Assembly (NCBI GenBank): GCA_036510225.1
Contig: DATCEH010000122.1
Coordinates: forward strand, 1-64,000
Direction of reading: 5' to 3'
Source: Palsa-513 sp036510225
GTDB taxonomy: Bacteria; Actinomycetota; Thermoleophilia; Solirubrobacterales; Solirubrobacteraceae
Length of the DNA: 64,000 nt
Shown piece by piece: positions 33,443 through 40,819 of the stretch (position 1 is its first letter; every line of letters starts with the position of its first letter). The notes beneath the pieces are model-generated. The model saw only the letters and a list, made by a program, of their open reading frames with translations, did no database searches and was not told the origin of the DNA. The translations under genes were made by a program, and so were the position numbers.

Positions 33443-34558
33443 CTAGGAGGCGCTGATCGCCGAGCCGTTGCACTGCAGGCTGGCCACGGCGGCCTTGGCC
33501 TTGCTGAGGATCGCCGCCGGCAGGCCGGCGTAGTCGGCGGCCGAGAGGATCGACTGGCCGGCTCCGAGCCCGTACTCGAGGAACTTGACGACGCCGGTCG
33601 CCGTCGACGCCGACTCGCCCGCCTTGCAGAGGTCCTGGTTGACGACGATGAACGTCTGCGAGGTGATCGGGTAGGCGCCGGGCCCGGTCGGGTTGGTGAT
33701 CGCGAAGCCGAGGTTCGCCGGAATCGTCACGCCGGTCGCCGCCGCGGTCGTCGATGCCAGGCTCGGCGCGACGAAGGCACCCGACTTGTTCTTGACTGAC
33801 GCGTACGTGAAATTGTGCTGGAGGGCGTATGCCTGCTCGACGTAGCCGACCGACCCGACCGTCTGCTGGACGGCTCCGGCCACGCCGGCGTTGCCCTTCG
33901 CCCCGGTGCCGCCCGGCCAGTTGACGTCCTTGCCCGAGCCTACCTTCGTCATGAACGCGGGGTCGACCGCCGCGAGGAAGCCGGTGAACCCGGCCGTCGT
34001 GCCCGACGAGTCGGATCGGTGGATCGTCGTGATCGCCGTGCTCGGCAGCGTGACCCCCGGGTTGAGCGCCTTGATCTCGGGGGCATTCCACGTCTTGACC
34101 GTGCCGAGGTAGATGTCGGCGATCGTCTTGCCGTCGAGCTTCAGGCCGGTCTTCACGCCGGGCAGGTTGTAGGAGACCGTGATCGCCCCAAGGAACATCG
34201 GGACCTGGACGGCCGGGCTCCCGTTCTTGGCGATCGCCGCCTCGTCGGCCGGCTTGAGCGGTGGGTCGCTCGCCCCGAAGTCGGCGGTCTTCGTCTCGAG
34301 GGCCGTGATCCCCGCGCCCGAGCCGACGGCCTGATAGTTGACGGTGACGCCCGAGCTGCCGGAACCCCACTGCATGTAGACCGGTGCGGCAAACGTCGAG
34401 CCTGCTCCGGTGATCGATCCGCTCGCGGTTGTCGCCGGCGTCGTCGATCCGCTCGTACTCGCGGAAGTCGACGAGGACGAGCCGGAATTTCCGCACGCCG
34501 CCAGTCCCATGGCGAGCAGGGCGGCCGCCGGGAGGGCGACCATATTGCGTGACTTCAC
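33443..34558 (-). CDS. pstS: Phosphate-binding lipoprotein PstS
   Basis: A 371-aa substrate-binding protein anchored as a lipoprotein: signal MKSRNMVALPAAALLAMGLA and lipobox LAAC at about residues 19-22, then a Ser/Thr-rich linker. Phosphate contacts are recognisable in ITGAGSTFAAPVYMQW (about 49-64), DFGASDPPL (about 93-101) and HRSDSSGTTAGFTGFL (about 170-185). The GTG start at 34558 is fixed by AAGGAG 5 nt upstream; that site lies inside the end of the preceding winged-helix gene, whose stop overlaps this start. Confidence 0.96.
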   Translation of the reverse strand: MKSRNMVALPAAALLAMGLAACGNSGSSSSTSASTSGSTTPATTASGSITGAGSTFAAPVYMQWGSGSSGVTVNYQAVGSGAGITALETKTADFGASDPPLKPADEAAIAKNGSPAVQVPMFLGAITVSYNLPGVKTGLKLDGKTIADIYLGTVKTWNAPEIKALNPGVTLPSTAITTIHRSDSSGTTAGFTGFLAAVDPAFMTKVGSGKDVNWPGGTGAKGNAGVAGAVQQTVGSVGYVEQAYALQHNFTYASVKNKSGAFVAPSLASTTAAATGVTIPANLGFAITNPTGPGAYPITSQTFIVVNQDLCKAGESASTATGVVKFLEYGLGAGQSILSAADYAGLPAAILSKAKAAVASLQCNGSAISAS

Positions 34559-34977
34559 GTTGTCTCCTTGTTTGACGTGACGTGGCTACGGTGGTCGCCG
34601 CCGGCAGTCTGGCCGAAGCCCTGACGCGGGTTGTCAAGATTTCGTGAAGCCTGCGGCTGAAAGCGGTAGCCGAAGCCCGGATGCGTGTGGATGAACCGCT
34701 GACCCGGGAGGGCGCTCGCCAGCTTTGTCCGGAGCTTGCTGACGTAGACGTCGACCGACCGGTCGCCCGGGCGCAGCTCGCGGCCCCAGACCGCCCGGTA
34801 GAGCTCGGCCCGTCCGAGAATCCCACCGGACCTCCGGACCAGCGTGACGAGCAGCTGAAACTCCCTGACCGACAGCGTCAGGACCCGGCCGCCGGCGCGA
34901 ACGAGCCCCTCGTCGAGCTTGATCACAAGCTCGTCGGTCTGGAGCACTCCGCCCCACTCTGCGAATCCGTCGACCAC
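34555..34977 (-). CDS. Winged-helix DNA-binding protein without receiver domain, head of pst operon
   Basis: A 140-aa protein made of one OmpR/PhoB-type winged-helix domain: LTLSVREFQLLVTLVRRSGG (about 33-52), LGRAELYRAVWG, LRPGDRSVDVYVSKLRTKLA (about 68-87) and the wing FIHTHPGFGYRFQPQ. No phospho-receiver precedes it; the 25 N-terminal residues are too few. It is the first gene of the pst operon, with stop and pstS start sharing bases (GTGA). Three 11-bp direct repeats lie 41-73 bp upstream. It probably acts as an auxiliary or antagonistic regulator of the same promoter (inference). Confidence 0.85.
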   Translation of the reverse strand: MVDGFAEWGGVLQTDELVIKLDEGLVRAGGRVLTLSVREFQLLVTLVRRSGGILGRAELYRAVWGRELRPGDRSVDVYVSKLRTKLASALPGQRFIHTHPGFGYRFQPQASRNLDNPRQGFGQTAGGDHRSHVTSNKETT

Positions 34978-35017
34978 CGACCTGAGGGTCGCGCCCGCCG
35001 ACCGGTCGCCGGGTTAT

Positions 35018-35050
35018 CAAGACGTAACCGAGTTGTGAAGAGAGCGTGAA
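35018..35050 (-). promoter_or_regulatory. PHO box: three 11-bp direct repeats
   Basis: On the minus strand, in the direction of the pst operon: TTCACGCTCTC (35050-35040), TTCACAACTCG (35039-35029), GTTACGTCTTG (35028-35018), with no gaps. This matches the organisation of actinobacterial PhoP sites. The TPR gene starts 109 bp away on the other side and could share it. Confidence 0.75.
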
Positions 35051-35158
35051 ACGCCCGGCCGCTAATGTTTCCCGGACTGAGGCGGACGGCCTGTGCTCGT
35101 GGGCGAAGCGACGAGCCCGGCTTCCCGCAGGTACCCAAGACTTGATGAGGGGTGGCAG

Positions 35159-36058
35159 ATGGACGGGCCGCAGGACACGACGACGCACACCCACGAGACG
35201 GTGACGATCGACGAGGAGATGCTCCAGCAGAAGGAGCGGACACTCGGCCCCGATCACCCGGAGACGCTCGCCGCGCGAGGCGACGTCGCCTACACCTACT
35301 GGGTCAACGGACGGATCGCCGAGGCGATCGAGATCGAGGAGCAGGTCCTCGCCGACTGCGAGCGGATTCTCGGAGCCGAGGACCCGGCCACGCTGGTCGC
35401 TCGTTCGAACCTTGCGTCGTCCTACTGGTCGGAGGGTCGCCGGGACGAGGCGACCACGATGGAGGAGGAGGTGCTGGCCGCCAGCGAGCGGGTGCTCGGC
35501 TACGACCACGAGACCACCATCACGACCCGCTCGAACCTGGCCGTCTCCTATTGGGCCCTCGACCGGCGCGAGGAGGCGATCGCCCTCCAGGAGCAGGTCG
35601 TCGCCGCCTCTGAGCGGACGGCCGACCGCGAGGACGAGGAAGCGCTGATCACGGCGCGCGAGCAGCTCCTCGGGTCCTACTGGTCGGCGGGGATGAACGA
35701 GAAGGCGATCGCTCTCGAGGAGGCCGTGCTCGCAGCCCTCACCGAAGCCAACGGCCCCGACGACCTCGAGGTCCTCAACGCACGCGCGACGCTCGCCTCG
35801 TCCTACCGGACGGCCGGTCGGGCGGACGAGGCCAGGGAGCTCCAGCGCCAGCTGATCGCCGATCTCAGCAGGGTGATCGGGCCCAACCACCCGGGGACGG
35901 TGGCAGCCGTGAAGACCTTCATCAACTCCGACGGCGGCGCCCCCCACGGTGCGGTCCCCGACGGCGGGACTCCCGCAGCCGGCCCCGCGGATCCCGGCCC
36001 TGCGGACCCCAGCCCCGCTGACGGCGGCGGCGCGGACGGCGGGGCCGCCGCGGCCTGA
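35159..36058 (+). CDS. Tetratricopeptide-repeat protein
   Basis: A 299-aa protein of about five kinesin-light-chain-like TPR units of 42 residues, each with the pattern LGPDHPETLAARGDVAYTYW / GRIAEAIEIEEQVLADCERI; later copies include LGAEDPATLVARSNLASSYW and LGYDHETTITTRSNLAVSYW. The C-terminal 40 residues are Gly/Pro/Ala-rich and probably disordered. There is no signal peptide, so it should be cytosolic and act in protein-protein contacts. GAGGGG lies about 9 nt before the ATG at 35159. It is divergent from the pst operon across the PHO box. Confidence 0.85.
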   Translation: MDGPQDTTTHTHETVTIDEEMLQQKERTLGPDHPETLAARGDVAYTYWVNGRIAEAIEIEEQVLADCERILGAEDPATLVARSNLASSYWSEGRRDEATTMEEEVLAASERVLGYDHETTITTRSNLAVSYWALDRREEAIALQEQVVAASERTADREDEEALITAREQLLGSYWSAGMNEKAIALEEAVLAALTEANGPDDLEVLNARATLASSYRTAGRADEARELQRQLIADLSRVIGPNHPGTVAAVKTFINSDGGAPHGAVPDGGTPAAGPADPGPADPSPADGGGADGGAAAA

Positions 36059-36095
36059 CAGGTCGCGCCGGCCCGACCGACTCGAGTCTCCTCGC

Positions 36096-36608
36096 GTGGA
36101 CGCGTATCTCGCGCTGGTCAGCAAGCGTGAGGTCCGCGCCTTCCAGGCGCGGCCGATCCCGGACGACACCGTCCGGCGGATTCTCGAGGCCGGCCGTCTG
36201 GCTGGGAGCTCGCGCAACCGCCAGAACCGCCGCTTCGTCGTCCTGCGCGACGCCGATCTGATCGCCCGGGCGGCCGGGACGGTCTTCAGCCCGGCCAACC
36301 TCGGCGACGCACGGCTCGTCGTCGTCGTGCTCGTCCGGGGCAAGGGTCCAGTCGCATTCGACGCCGGACGGGCCGCCCAGAACATGATGCTGGCGGCCTC
36401 GAACGACGGCGTCGGCTCGTGTCCGAACGGCGTCGGCGACGCCGGGGCCCTGGCCGAGCTGGTCGGCCACGAACCAGACGAGGATGCCGTGATCGTCCTG
36501 GCCTTCGGCTACCCGGCTTCCCCCCGGGATCCGGAATCGAGGTCCCCGGACGAGTGGATCGACGCGGCCGACCGCCGGCCGTTCGACGATGTCGTCGAGT
36601 ATCTGTAG
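36096..36608 (+). CDS. Nitroreductase family protein
   Basis: A 170-aa flavin-dependent nitroreductase-fold protein. FMN-phosphate contacts are in VSKREVRAFQARPIPDDTVR (about 8-27) and LEAGRLAGSSRNRQNRRFVV (about 30-49); the later GRAAQNMMLAASNDGVGSCP (about 91-110) is the standard dimer and flavin-binding helix, and VIVLAFGYPA closes the domain. It is short for the family. GTG at 36096 is used because the family normally starts just before this arginine-containing motif; no clear ribosome site is seen. The stop lies 1 bp before a 40-bp palindrome. Confidence 0.85.
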   Translation: MDAYLALVSKREVRAFQARPIPDDTVRRILEAGRLAGSSRNRQNRRFVVLRDADLIARAAGTVFSPANLGDARLVVVVLVRGKGPVAFDAGRAAQNMMLAASNDGVGSCPNGVGDAGALAELVGHEPDEDAVIVLAFGYPASPRDPESRSPDEWIDAADRRPFDDVVEYL

Positions 36609-36609
36609 C

Positions 36610-36649
36610 CGGTCCCGCTCACGGCCGGGCCCGGCCGTGAGCGGGACCG
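36610..36649. promoter_or_regulatory. 40-bp perfect palindrome covering a start codon
   Basis: Arms of 20 bp with no mismatch; the centre lies between 36629 and 36630 and the left arm begins CGGTCCCGCTCACGGCCGGG. It starts 1 bp after the nitroreductase stop codon and its right arm includes the GTG (36637-36639) of the following methyltransferase. As RNA it forms a very stable hairpin: a terminator for the upstream gene, a block to initiation downstream, or both. Confidence 0.85.
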
Positions 36650-37473
36650 ACCGCCACCTGGAGATCAATCGGGCGTCGTGGGATGAGCGTGCCCCGGCCC
36701 ACGCGGCGTCGCCGCACTACGCATTCGATCGCTTCGTCGAGGATCCCGGGTTCCTCAGCGACGTGGTCCGCTTCGACCTCCCCCGGCTGGGCGATCTCAC
36801 CGGCGTGCGGGGCGTCCACCTCCAGTGCCACATCGGCACCGACACGGTCTCGCTGGCCCGGCTCGGCGCCCGGATGACAGGATTCGACTTCTCGCCGGCC
36901 GCGCTCGCCCACGCCCGCGGGCTTGCCGGGCGGATCGAGGCGGACGCGGACTTCGTCGAGGGCGAGCTCGACCACGCGCCCGACCTCCTCGGGCGGGCCT
37001 GCTTCGACCTCGTGTTCACAGGCATCGGAGCCCTCTGCTGGCTGCCGCGGATCGACCGGTGGGCCGAGGTCGTCAGCGCCCTGCTGGTCCCCGGCGGGCG
37101 GCTCTTCCTCCGGGAGGGTCACCCGATGCTGTGGACGCTGGCGGCCGACCGCCGGGATGGCCTGCTCGTGGTGGAGGAGACCTACTTCGAGCGCAAGGAC
37201 CCGTTCGTCGAGGACGACCCGGGCACGTATGTCGAGACCGAAGCGACGTTCGACAACACGACGACACACACCTGGAACCACGGGCTCGGCGAGGTCCTCG
37301 GCGCCCTGATCGGCGTCGGCATGGAGATCACGATGCTCGCCGAGCACGACAGCGTCCCCTGGGAGGCCCTGCCGGGACAGATGGACCGCGACGATCACGG
37401 CGAATGGCGCCTGACCGACCGTCCGTGGCGCCTGGCCCACAGCTACACCCTCCAGGCCGTCAAGCGCCGCTGA
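36637..37473 (+). CDS. Class I SAM-dependent methyltransferase
   Basis: A 278-aa methyltransferase. It opens HLEINRASWDERAPAHAAS, typical of a family of small-molecule methyltransferases, then motif I VRGVHLQCHIGTDTVSLARL (about 56-75), motif II MTGFDFSPAALAHAR and FDLVFTGIGALCWLP (about 125-139). The acceptor is unknown. The GTG at 36637 lies inside the right arm of a 40-bp perfect palindrome; no in-frame start further downstream would keep the conserved N-terminus, so the gene is probably translated through this structure or controlled by it. Confidence 0.85.
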   Translation: MSGTDRHLEINRASWDERAPAHAASPHYAFDRFVEDPGFLSDVVRFDLPRLGDLTGVRGVHLQCHIGTDTVSLARLGARMTGFDFSPAALAHARGLAGRIEADADFVEGELDHAPDLLGRACFDLVFTGIGALCWLPRIDRWAEVVSALLVPGGRLFLREGHPMLWTLAADRRDGLLVVEETYFERKDPFVEDDPGTYVETEATFDNTTTHTWNHGLGEVLGALIGVGMEITMLAEHDSVPWEALPGQMDRDDHGEWRLTDRPWRLAHSYTLQAVKRR

Positions 37474-37537
37474 CCTGCGAAGGCGGCTCGCGGCCGGTCC
37501 GATGCAGCCGGCAGCCCCGCCCCGAGGGCCCGGTCGG

Positions 37538-37591
37538 TCGACGGCTTCAGGTCGGGCGATCGACGGCTTCAGGTCGGGCAATCGACGGCTT
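37538..37591. repeat. 22-bp tandem repeat, 2.5 units
   Basis: Units TCGACGGCTTCAGGTCGGGC plus two bases, at 37538 and 37560, with a partial third at 37582. Each full unit contains CTTCAGGTC, which is complementary to GACCTGAAG at 37603-37611. Confidence 0.85.
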
Positions 37592-37775
37592 ATCAGGATC
37601 TTGACCTGAAGTGGACCGTCGGCTGATGGACTTCGCCTGCGAGCTTGACCACCTCGCCCAGCGAGCTCTCGAACAACAGCGGCTCCGTCGGGGCCGCGCG
37701 CGAGGGCCCTCCCGATCAACGCCCCGGGCCGGCTCCTGAGCCCGGGGCGGTTGGTCTGGGTCGCGTCGATCCTCC

Positions 37776-37839
37776 GAGCCGCTGAGCCGCTGAGCCGCCG
37801 AGCCGCTGAGCCGCCGAGCCGCCGAGCCGCCGAGCCGCC
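37776..37839. repeat. 8-bp tandem repeat, 8 units
   Basis: Eight contiguous GAGCCGCY units (Y = T in units 1, 2 and 4, C otherwise), about 110 bp upstream of uppP. The perfect 8-bp period makes it a likely variable-number locus. Confidence 0.9.
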
Positions 37840-37951
37840 GTCGGGCCGTCTCCGGCGGACGCGGCCGGTCGCCCGCCCGGCTGGGGAGACCGACATCAGC
37901 CGAGCTGGCGAGACGAGGCGGCGTTGAGTCGAGCGGCTACGCTCCGGCGCA

Positions 37952-38860
37952 GTGCACGGCATGATCTCCTACTTCCAGGCCGTCGTGCTCGGCCTCGTCC
38001 AAGGCGTCGCCGAACCCTTTCCGATCTCGAGCCTCGGCCACAGCGTGATCCTCCCGCGTCTGGCCGGCTGGGGGATCGACCAGAACGACAAGTTCTTCAT
38101 CACGTTCCTCGTCGCCACCCACCTCGCGACGGCGATCGTCCTGTTCGGCTTCTTCTTCGACGACTGGAAGCGGATCCTCACCGGCCTCTGGCGATCGGTC
38201 CGCGGCCGAAGCGATCCGACCGACACCGACGCGCGGCTCGGCTGGCTGCTCGTCGTCGGCACGGTCCCGGCCGGCGTGATCGGGCTCGCCCTGCAGAAAC
38301 CCCTCCAGAAGCTGTTCGCCTCGGCCGTCACGGCCGCCGCCTTTCTCGTCGTCAACGGCATCATCCTGCTCGTCGCCGAGCGCCTCCGGACCCGCCCGGA
38401 GGCCGCCGGCTCGACGGCGGCCGCGTCGGCCGCGCCCGACGCGCCCGACGCGGCCGACGCGGCCGATGTCCGCCTGGCCCGGCTGTCGTTCCGCCAGGCA
38501 CTGCTCGTCGGGCTCTCCCAGGCCGCCGCGCTCGTCCCGGGGATCTCACGGTCGGGCGTCTCAATGGGCGGCGGGCTCCTGGCCGGGCTCACCAACGAGG
38601 ACGCCGCCCGCTTCGCCTTTCTCCTGGCCACGCCGATCATCGGGGCGGCCGCCGTGCTCAAGCTGCCGGACCTGTTCGGTTCGGACGGCGACGGCATCCG
38701 CGGACCGGCGCTCGTCGGCGCCCTCTGCGCCGGGCTGACCACCTTCTTCGCCGTCAAGTTCCTGCTGCGGCTCTTCGAGACGAGCAGCCTCCGGCCGTTC
38801 GGGATCTACTGCATAGCAGCCGGTCTCGCCTGCCTGGCGATCTTCGCCGTCGGCGGCTGA
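37952..38860 (+). CDS. uppP: Undecaprenyl-diphosphate phosphatase
   Basis: A 302-aa polytopic membrane enzyme that recycles the C55 lipid carrier by removing the terminal phosphate from undecaprenyl diphosphate. The first signature is LGLVQGVAEPFPISSLGHSV (about 13-32) and the second, ALVPGISRSGVSMGGGLLAG (about 193-212), carries the essential Arg and Ser. The usual EFLPISSxGH reads EPFPISSLGH, a mild variant. An Ala/Asp/Pro-rich loop of about 25 residues (about 155-175) is inserted in the middle. GTG at 37952 or ATG at 37961 are both possible starts. Confidence 0.92.
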   Translation: MHGMISYFQAVVLGLVQGVAEPFPISSLGHSVILPRLAGWGIDQNDKFFITFLVATHLATAIVLFGFFFDDWKRILTGLWRSVRGRSDPTDTDARLGWLLVVGTVPAGVIGLALQKPLQKLFASAVTAAAFLVVNGIILLVAERLRTRPEAAGSTAAASAAPDAPDAADAADVRLARLSFRQALLVGLSQAAALVPGISRSGVSMGGGLLAGLTNEDAARFAFLLATPIIGAAAVLKLPDLFGSDGDGIRGPALVGALCAGLTTFFAVKFLLRLFETSSLRPFGIYCIAAGLACLAIFAVGG

Positions 38861-38964
38861 CCCGCCACCGCCCGGCCGGCGCCCTGGAGTTCGAGCGGCG
38901 CGGGGAGGATCGAGCGGCGGAGCTCGGCAGGTCAGAGGCGCGCGAGCTCCCTGCGGGGGACCGG

Positions 38965-39064
38965 GTCGTAGAGAAGTGGACTCTCCGAGGAAAGTAGTTG
39001 ACTGACTCAGTCAACTACTTTGCGATGAAGGTCTCAGCATCCTCCACCTCCGTCCGCCCGGGAG
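38965..39064 (+). repeat. Palindromic dispersed repeat, copy c
   Basis: Contains the best version of the core: a perfect 15-bp inverted repeat, AAAGTAGTTGACTGA (38991-39005), one central C (39006), and its complement (39007-39021). Flanks GGACTCTCC on the left and GATGAAGGTCTCAGCATCC on the right recur in copies b and e. It lies between convergent genes uppP and the HD hydrolase. Confidence 0.85.
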
Positions 39065-39089
39065 TAGCCCGGCCGGTCCTGACTGGCGG

Positions 39090-39761
39090 CTACCCTTCCC
39101 CGGCTTCCCCCGCACCGTCCGGTTGGCCAAGCGGATTTCCCGGCCCGAGGCCGCCGTCGACCGGCTGGGCGCCGGGCGGCAGGGCGTCGAGCGTCTCGAG
39201 CTCGAAGCGGAGCTGGCGGACGAGCGGATGCTCGGGGATCTGACCCTCGAGGGTCTCGAGGCTCGCCACGTAGTGGTCGAGCTTGCGCTCCCCATCCGGC
39301 GGGTCGGCCTCGCCGCGGCCGCGGGCCTGGGCGATCCTCGTGCGGAGCTCGCGAACCTTGGTGACGTGGTCGGCCGCTGAGATCGCCCCGGCGGCCGGCC
39401 CCTCAGCCGAGATCTGGGCTCGGAGGGCGGCCTTGCGGGCCTCGAACGGCTCGATCGCCGGATCCTCCGTCAGGGCGAGCACCAGGCTGGCGATCCGGCT
39501 TCCGAACGCCCGGCGGATCTCCTGCGGCGTGGCGGCGGTCTTCTCGAGCACGTCGTGCAGGACCCCTGCGACGATCACATGCTCCGGGGATCCGGTCGCG
39601 TCGAGGAGAGCGCCGACTTCGAGCGGATGGACGATGAAGGCGGCTTCGTCGGACTCCCGCCGCTGCCCTGAATGACACCGGGCGGCGAACCGGTAGGCCT
39701 TGCCGACAGCGGGAAGCCGCTTGACGAAAGATGGCGCCTGCTCGGCGCGCGTTGCCTGCAC
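39090..39761 (-). CDS. HD-domain hydrolase, MESH1/SpoT-hydrolase-like
   Basis: A 223-aa protein with the RelA/SpoT hydrolase-type HD fold: FAARCHSGQRRESDEAAFIV (about 24-43), HPLEVGALLD, the HD pair in IVAGVLHDVLEKTAATPQEI (about 65-84) and LVLALTEDPAIEPFEARKAA. The spacing H...HD...E(D/N) fits ppGpp hydrolases of the small MESH1 type, but the C-terminal 80 residues differ and substrate is unproven. GTG at 39761 is preceded by GGAAAG and removes a non-conserved upstream stretch. It could reduce alarmone levels independently of a large RelA/SpoT. Confidence 0.72.
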   Translation of the reverse strand: MQATRAEQAPSFVKRLPAVGKAYRFAARCHSGQRRESDEAAFIVHPLEVGALLDATGSPEHVIVAGVLHDVLEKTAATPQEIRRAFGSRIASLVLALTEDPAIEPFEARKAALRAQISAEGPAAGAISAADHVTKVRELRTRIAQARGRGEADPPDGERKLDHYVASLETLEGQIPEHPLVRQLRFELETLDALPPGAQPVDGGLGPGNPLGQPDGAGEAGEG

Positions 39762-39868
39762 GAACCACTCTTTCCGCCGCCGACCGCCCAGATTGGGTCG
39801 ATCGTGTCCGCCTACCGCCGCGAGCCTACCGCGAAAGGCGTTCGGTCGAACCAGCCGGGCAGACCTGG

Positions 39869-40648
39869 TCAGTCGAGCATCAGCTCGAGCGCGGCGGTCG
39901 TCGCCGGGCTCGGCGTCTGGGGGATCCCCTGGTGGAGCAGGAAGCGCGGGTTGGCCTGGGTCAGGCGCCACGCGGCGACCGACGAGGCGCCGGCCCGCAT
40001 CGCGAGCTCGAAGCCGAGCCGGAGGGTGTGGCTCCGGCTGCCGGGATGGCCGTCGGACGCGATCGCGTAGGCAAGTCCCGACCGGAGCAGGTGGACGGCG
40101 GTCTCCTGGACTGAGAGGCCGTGGTTGCCGAGCAGCGAGCAGACGTTGATCTGGAGCACGGCACCGGCGTGCAGCTGTGTCCGCAGGAGATCGACGCCCC
40201 CGTCGTCGAGCAGCCGGCCGGCCCGTTCGGGGTGGGCGATCACCAGGCCGAAGCCGCGGGCCCGGAGGCCGTCGCAGATCCCGATGAAATGGTCGCCGAC
40301 CCCGCCGAACGGCGCCTCGAGCAGGAGCCAGCGGCTGCCGGGGGGTCCGTTGGCGAGGATCTCGAGCTCGTCGTCGGTCAGACCGGCCGCCGACCGCGGA
40401 TGGATCTCGCCGCCGGCGTGGAGGCGCACGCCGAGCGAGCGCTTGTCGATCGCCTTCTGGAGGGCGGCGACCCGGCCGGGGATGCTCGCGACCTCAAGCG
40501 GCCAGGACGGGCTGATGTGCGGGGTGACGGTCACCTCGCGGACGCCCTCGACCGCGAGTCGGCGGGCGTGCACGAGCGCGTCGTGCTCATCCTGGGCGCC
40601 GTCGTCGACCCCGGGAAGAAGGTGGAGATGCAGGTCCACGTAGGACAT
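39869..40648 (-). CDS. CpsB/CapC-family PHP tyrosine-protein phosphatase
   Basis: A 259-aa PHP-domain phosphatase of the YwqE/CpsB family. Metal ligands appear as VDLHLHLLPGVDDGAQD (residues 4-20), VTVTPHISPSW (about 39-49), GEIHPRS, VIAHPERAG (about 135-143) and IASDGHPGSRSH (about 198-209). Such enzymes remove phosphate from tyrosine kinases that control capsule or exopolysaccharide synthesis. No kinase gene is adjacent. Start at 40648 gives the standard MSYVDLHLHLLPG opening. It is divergent from the mscS gene across 171 bp. Confidence 0.9.
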   Translation of the reverse strand: MSYVDLHLHLLPGVDDGAQDEHDALVHARRLAVEGVREVTVTPHISPSWPLEVASIPGRVAALQKAIDKRSLGVRLHAGGEIHPRSAAGLTDDELEILANGPPGSRWLLLEAPFGGVGDHFIGICDGLRARGFGLVIAHPERAGRLLDDGGVDLLRTQLHAGAVLQINVCSLLGNHGLSVQETAVHLLRSGLAYAIASDGHPGSRSHTLRLGFELAMRAGASSVAAWRLTQANPRFLLHQGIPQTPSPATTAALELMLD

Positions 40649-40819
40649 CTGGCATGGTTCCTCTCTGGCGGATCTTCGATGCCCGCCTATTGACCTTTGT
40701 CTGCTCGGCCGACCGTATCACCCGCAATCCGCAGTCCTTCGTCGCCCGGCCGATCCTTCACTGCTGGGTAACACCGGACCCGACGCGTCGATCGTGATGA
40801 CCCAACCCGCCCAGACCCG

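Larger units (their letters stand above)
37474..37951. other. 478-bp intergenic region with two tandem arrays
   Basis: No gene seen. It contains 22-bp tandem repeats at 37538-37591, an inverted repeat CTTCAGGTC (37567-37575) / GACCTGAAG (37603-37611) that can fold the array into a hairpin downstream of the methyltransferase gene, and the 8-bp array at 37776-37839. The last 100 bp should hold the uppP promoter, which I cannot identify. Confidence 0.65.

Noticed and set aside
38754..39243. Short ORFs on both strands starting MTDSVNYF or MTESVNYF (similar ones at 9434 and 49850)
   Set aside because: The shared N-terminal text is only the palindromic repeat read in one frame; the rest of each ORF is unrelated and there is no ribosome site.
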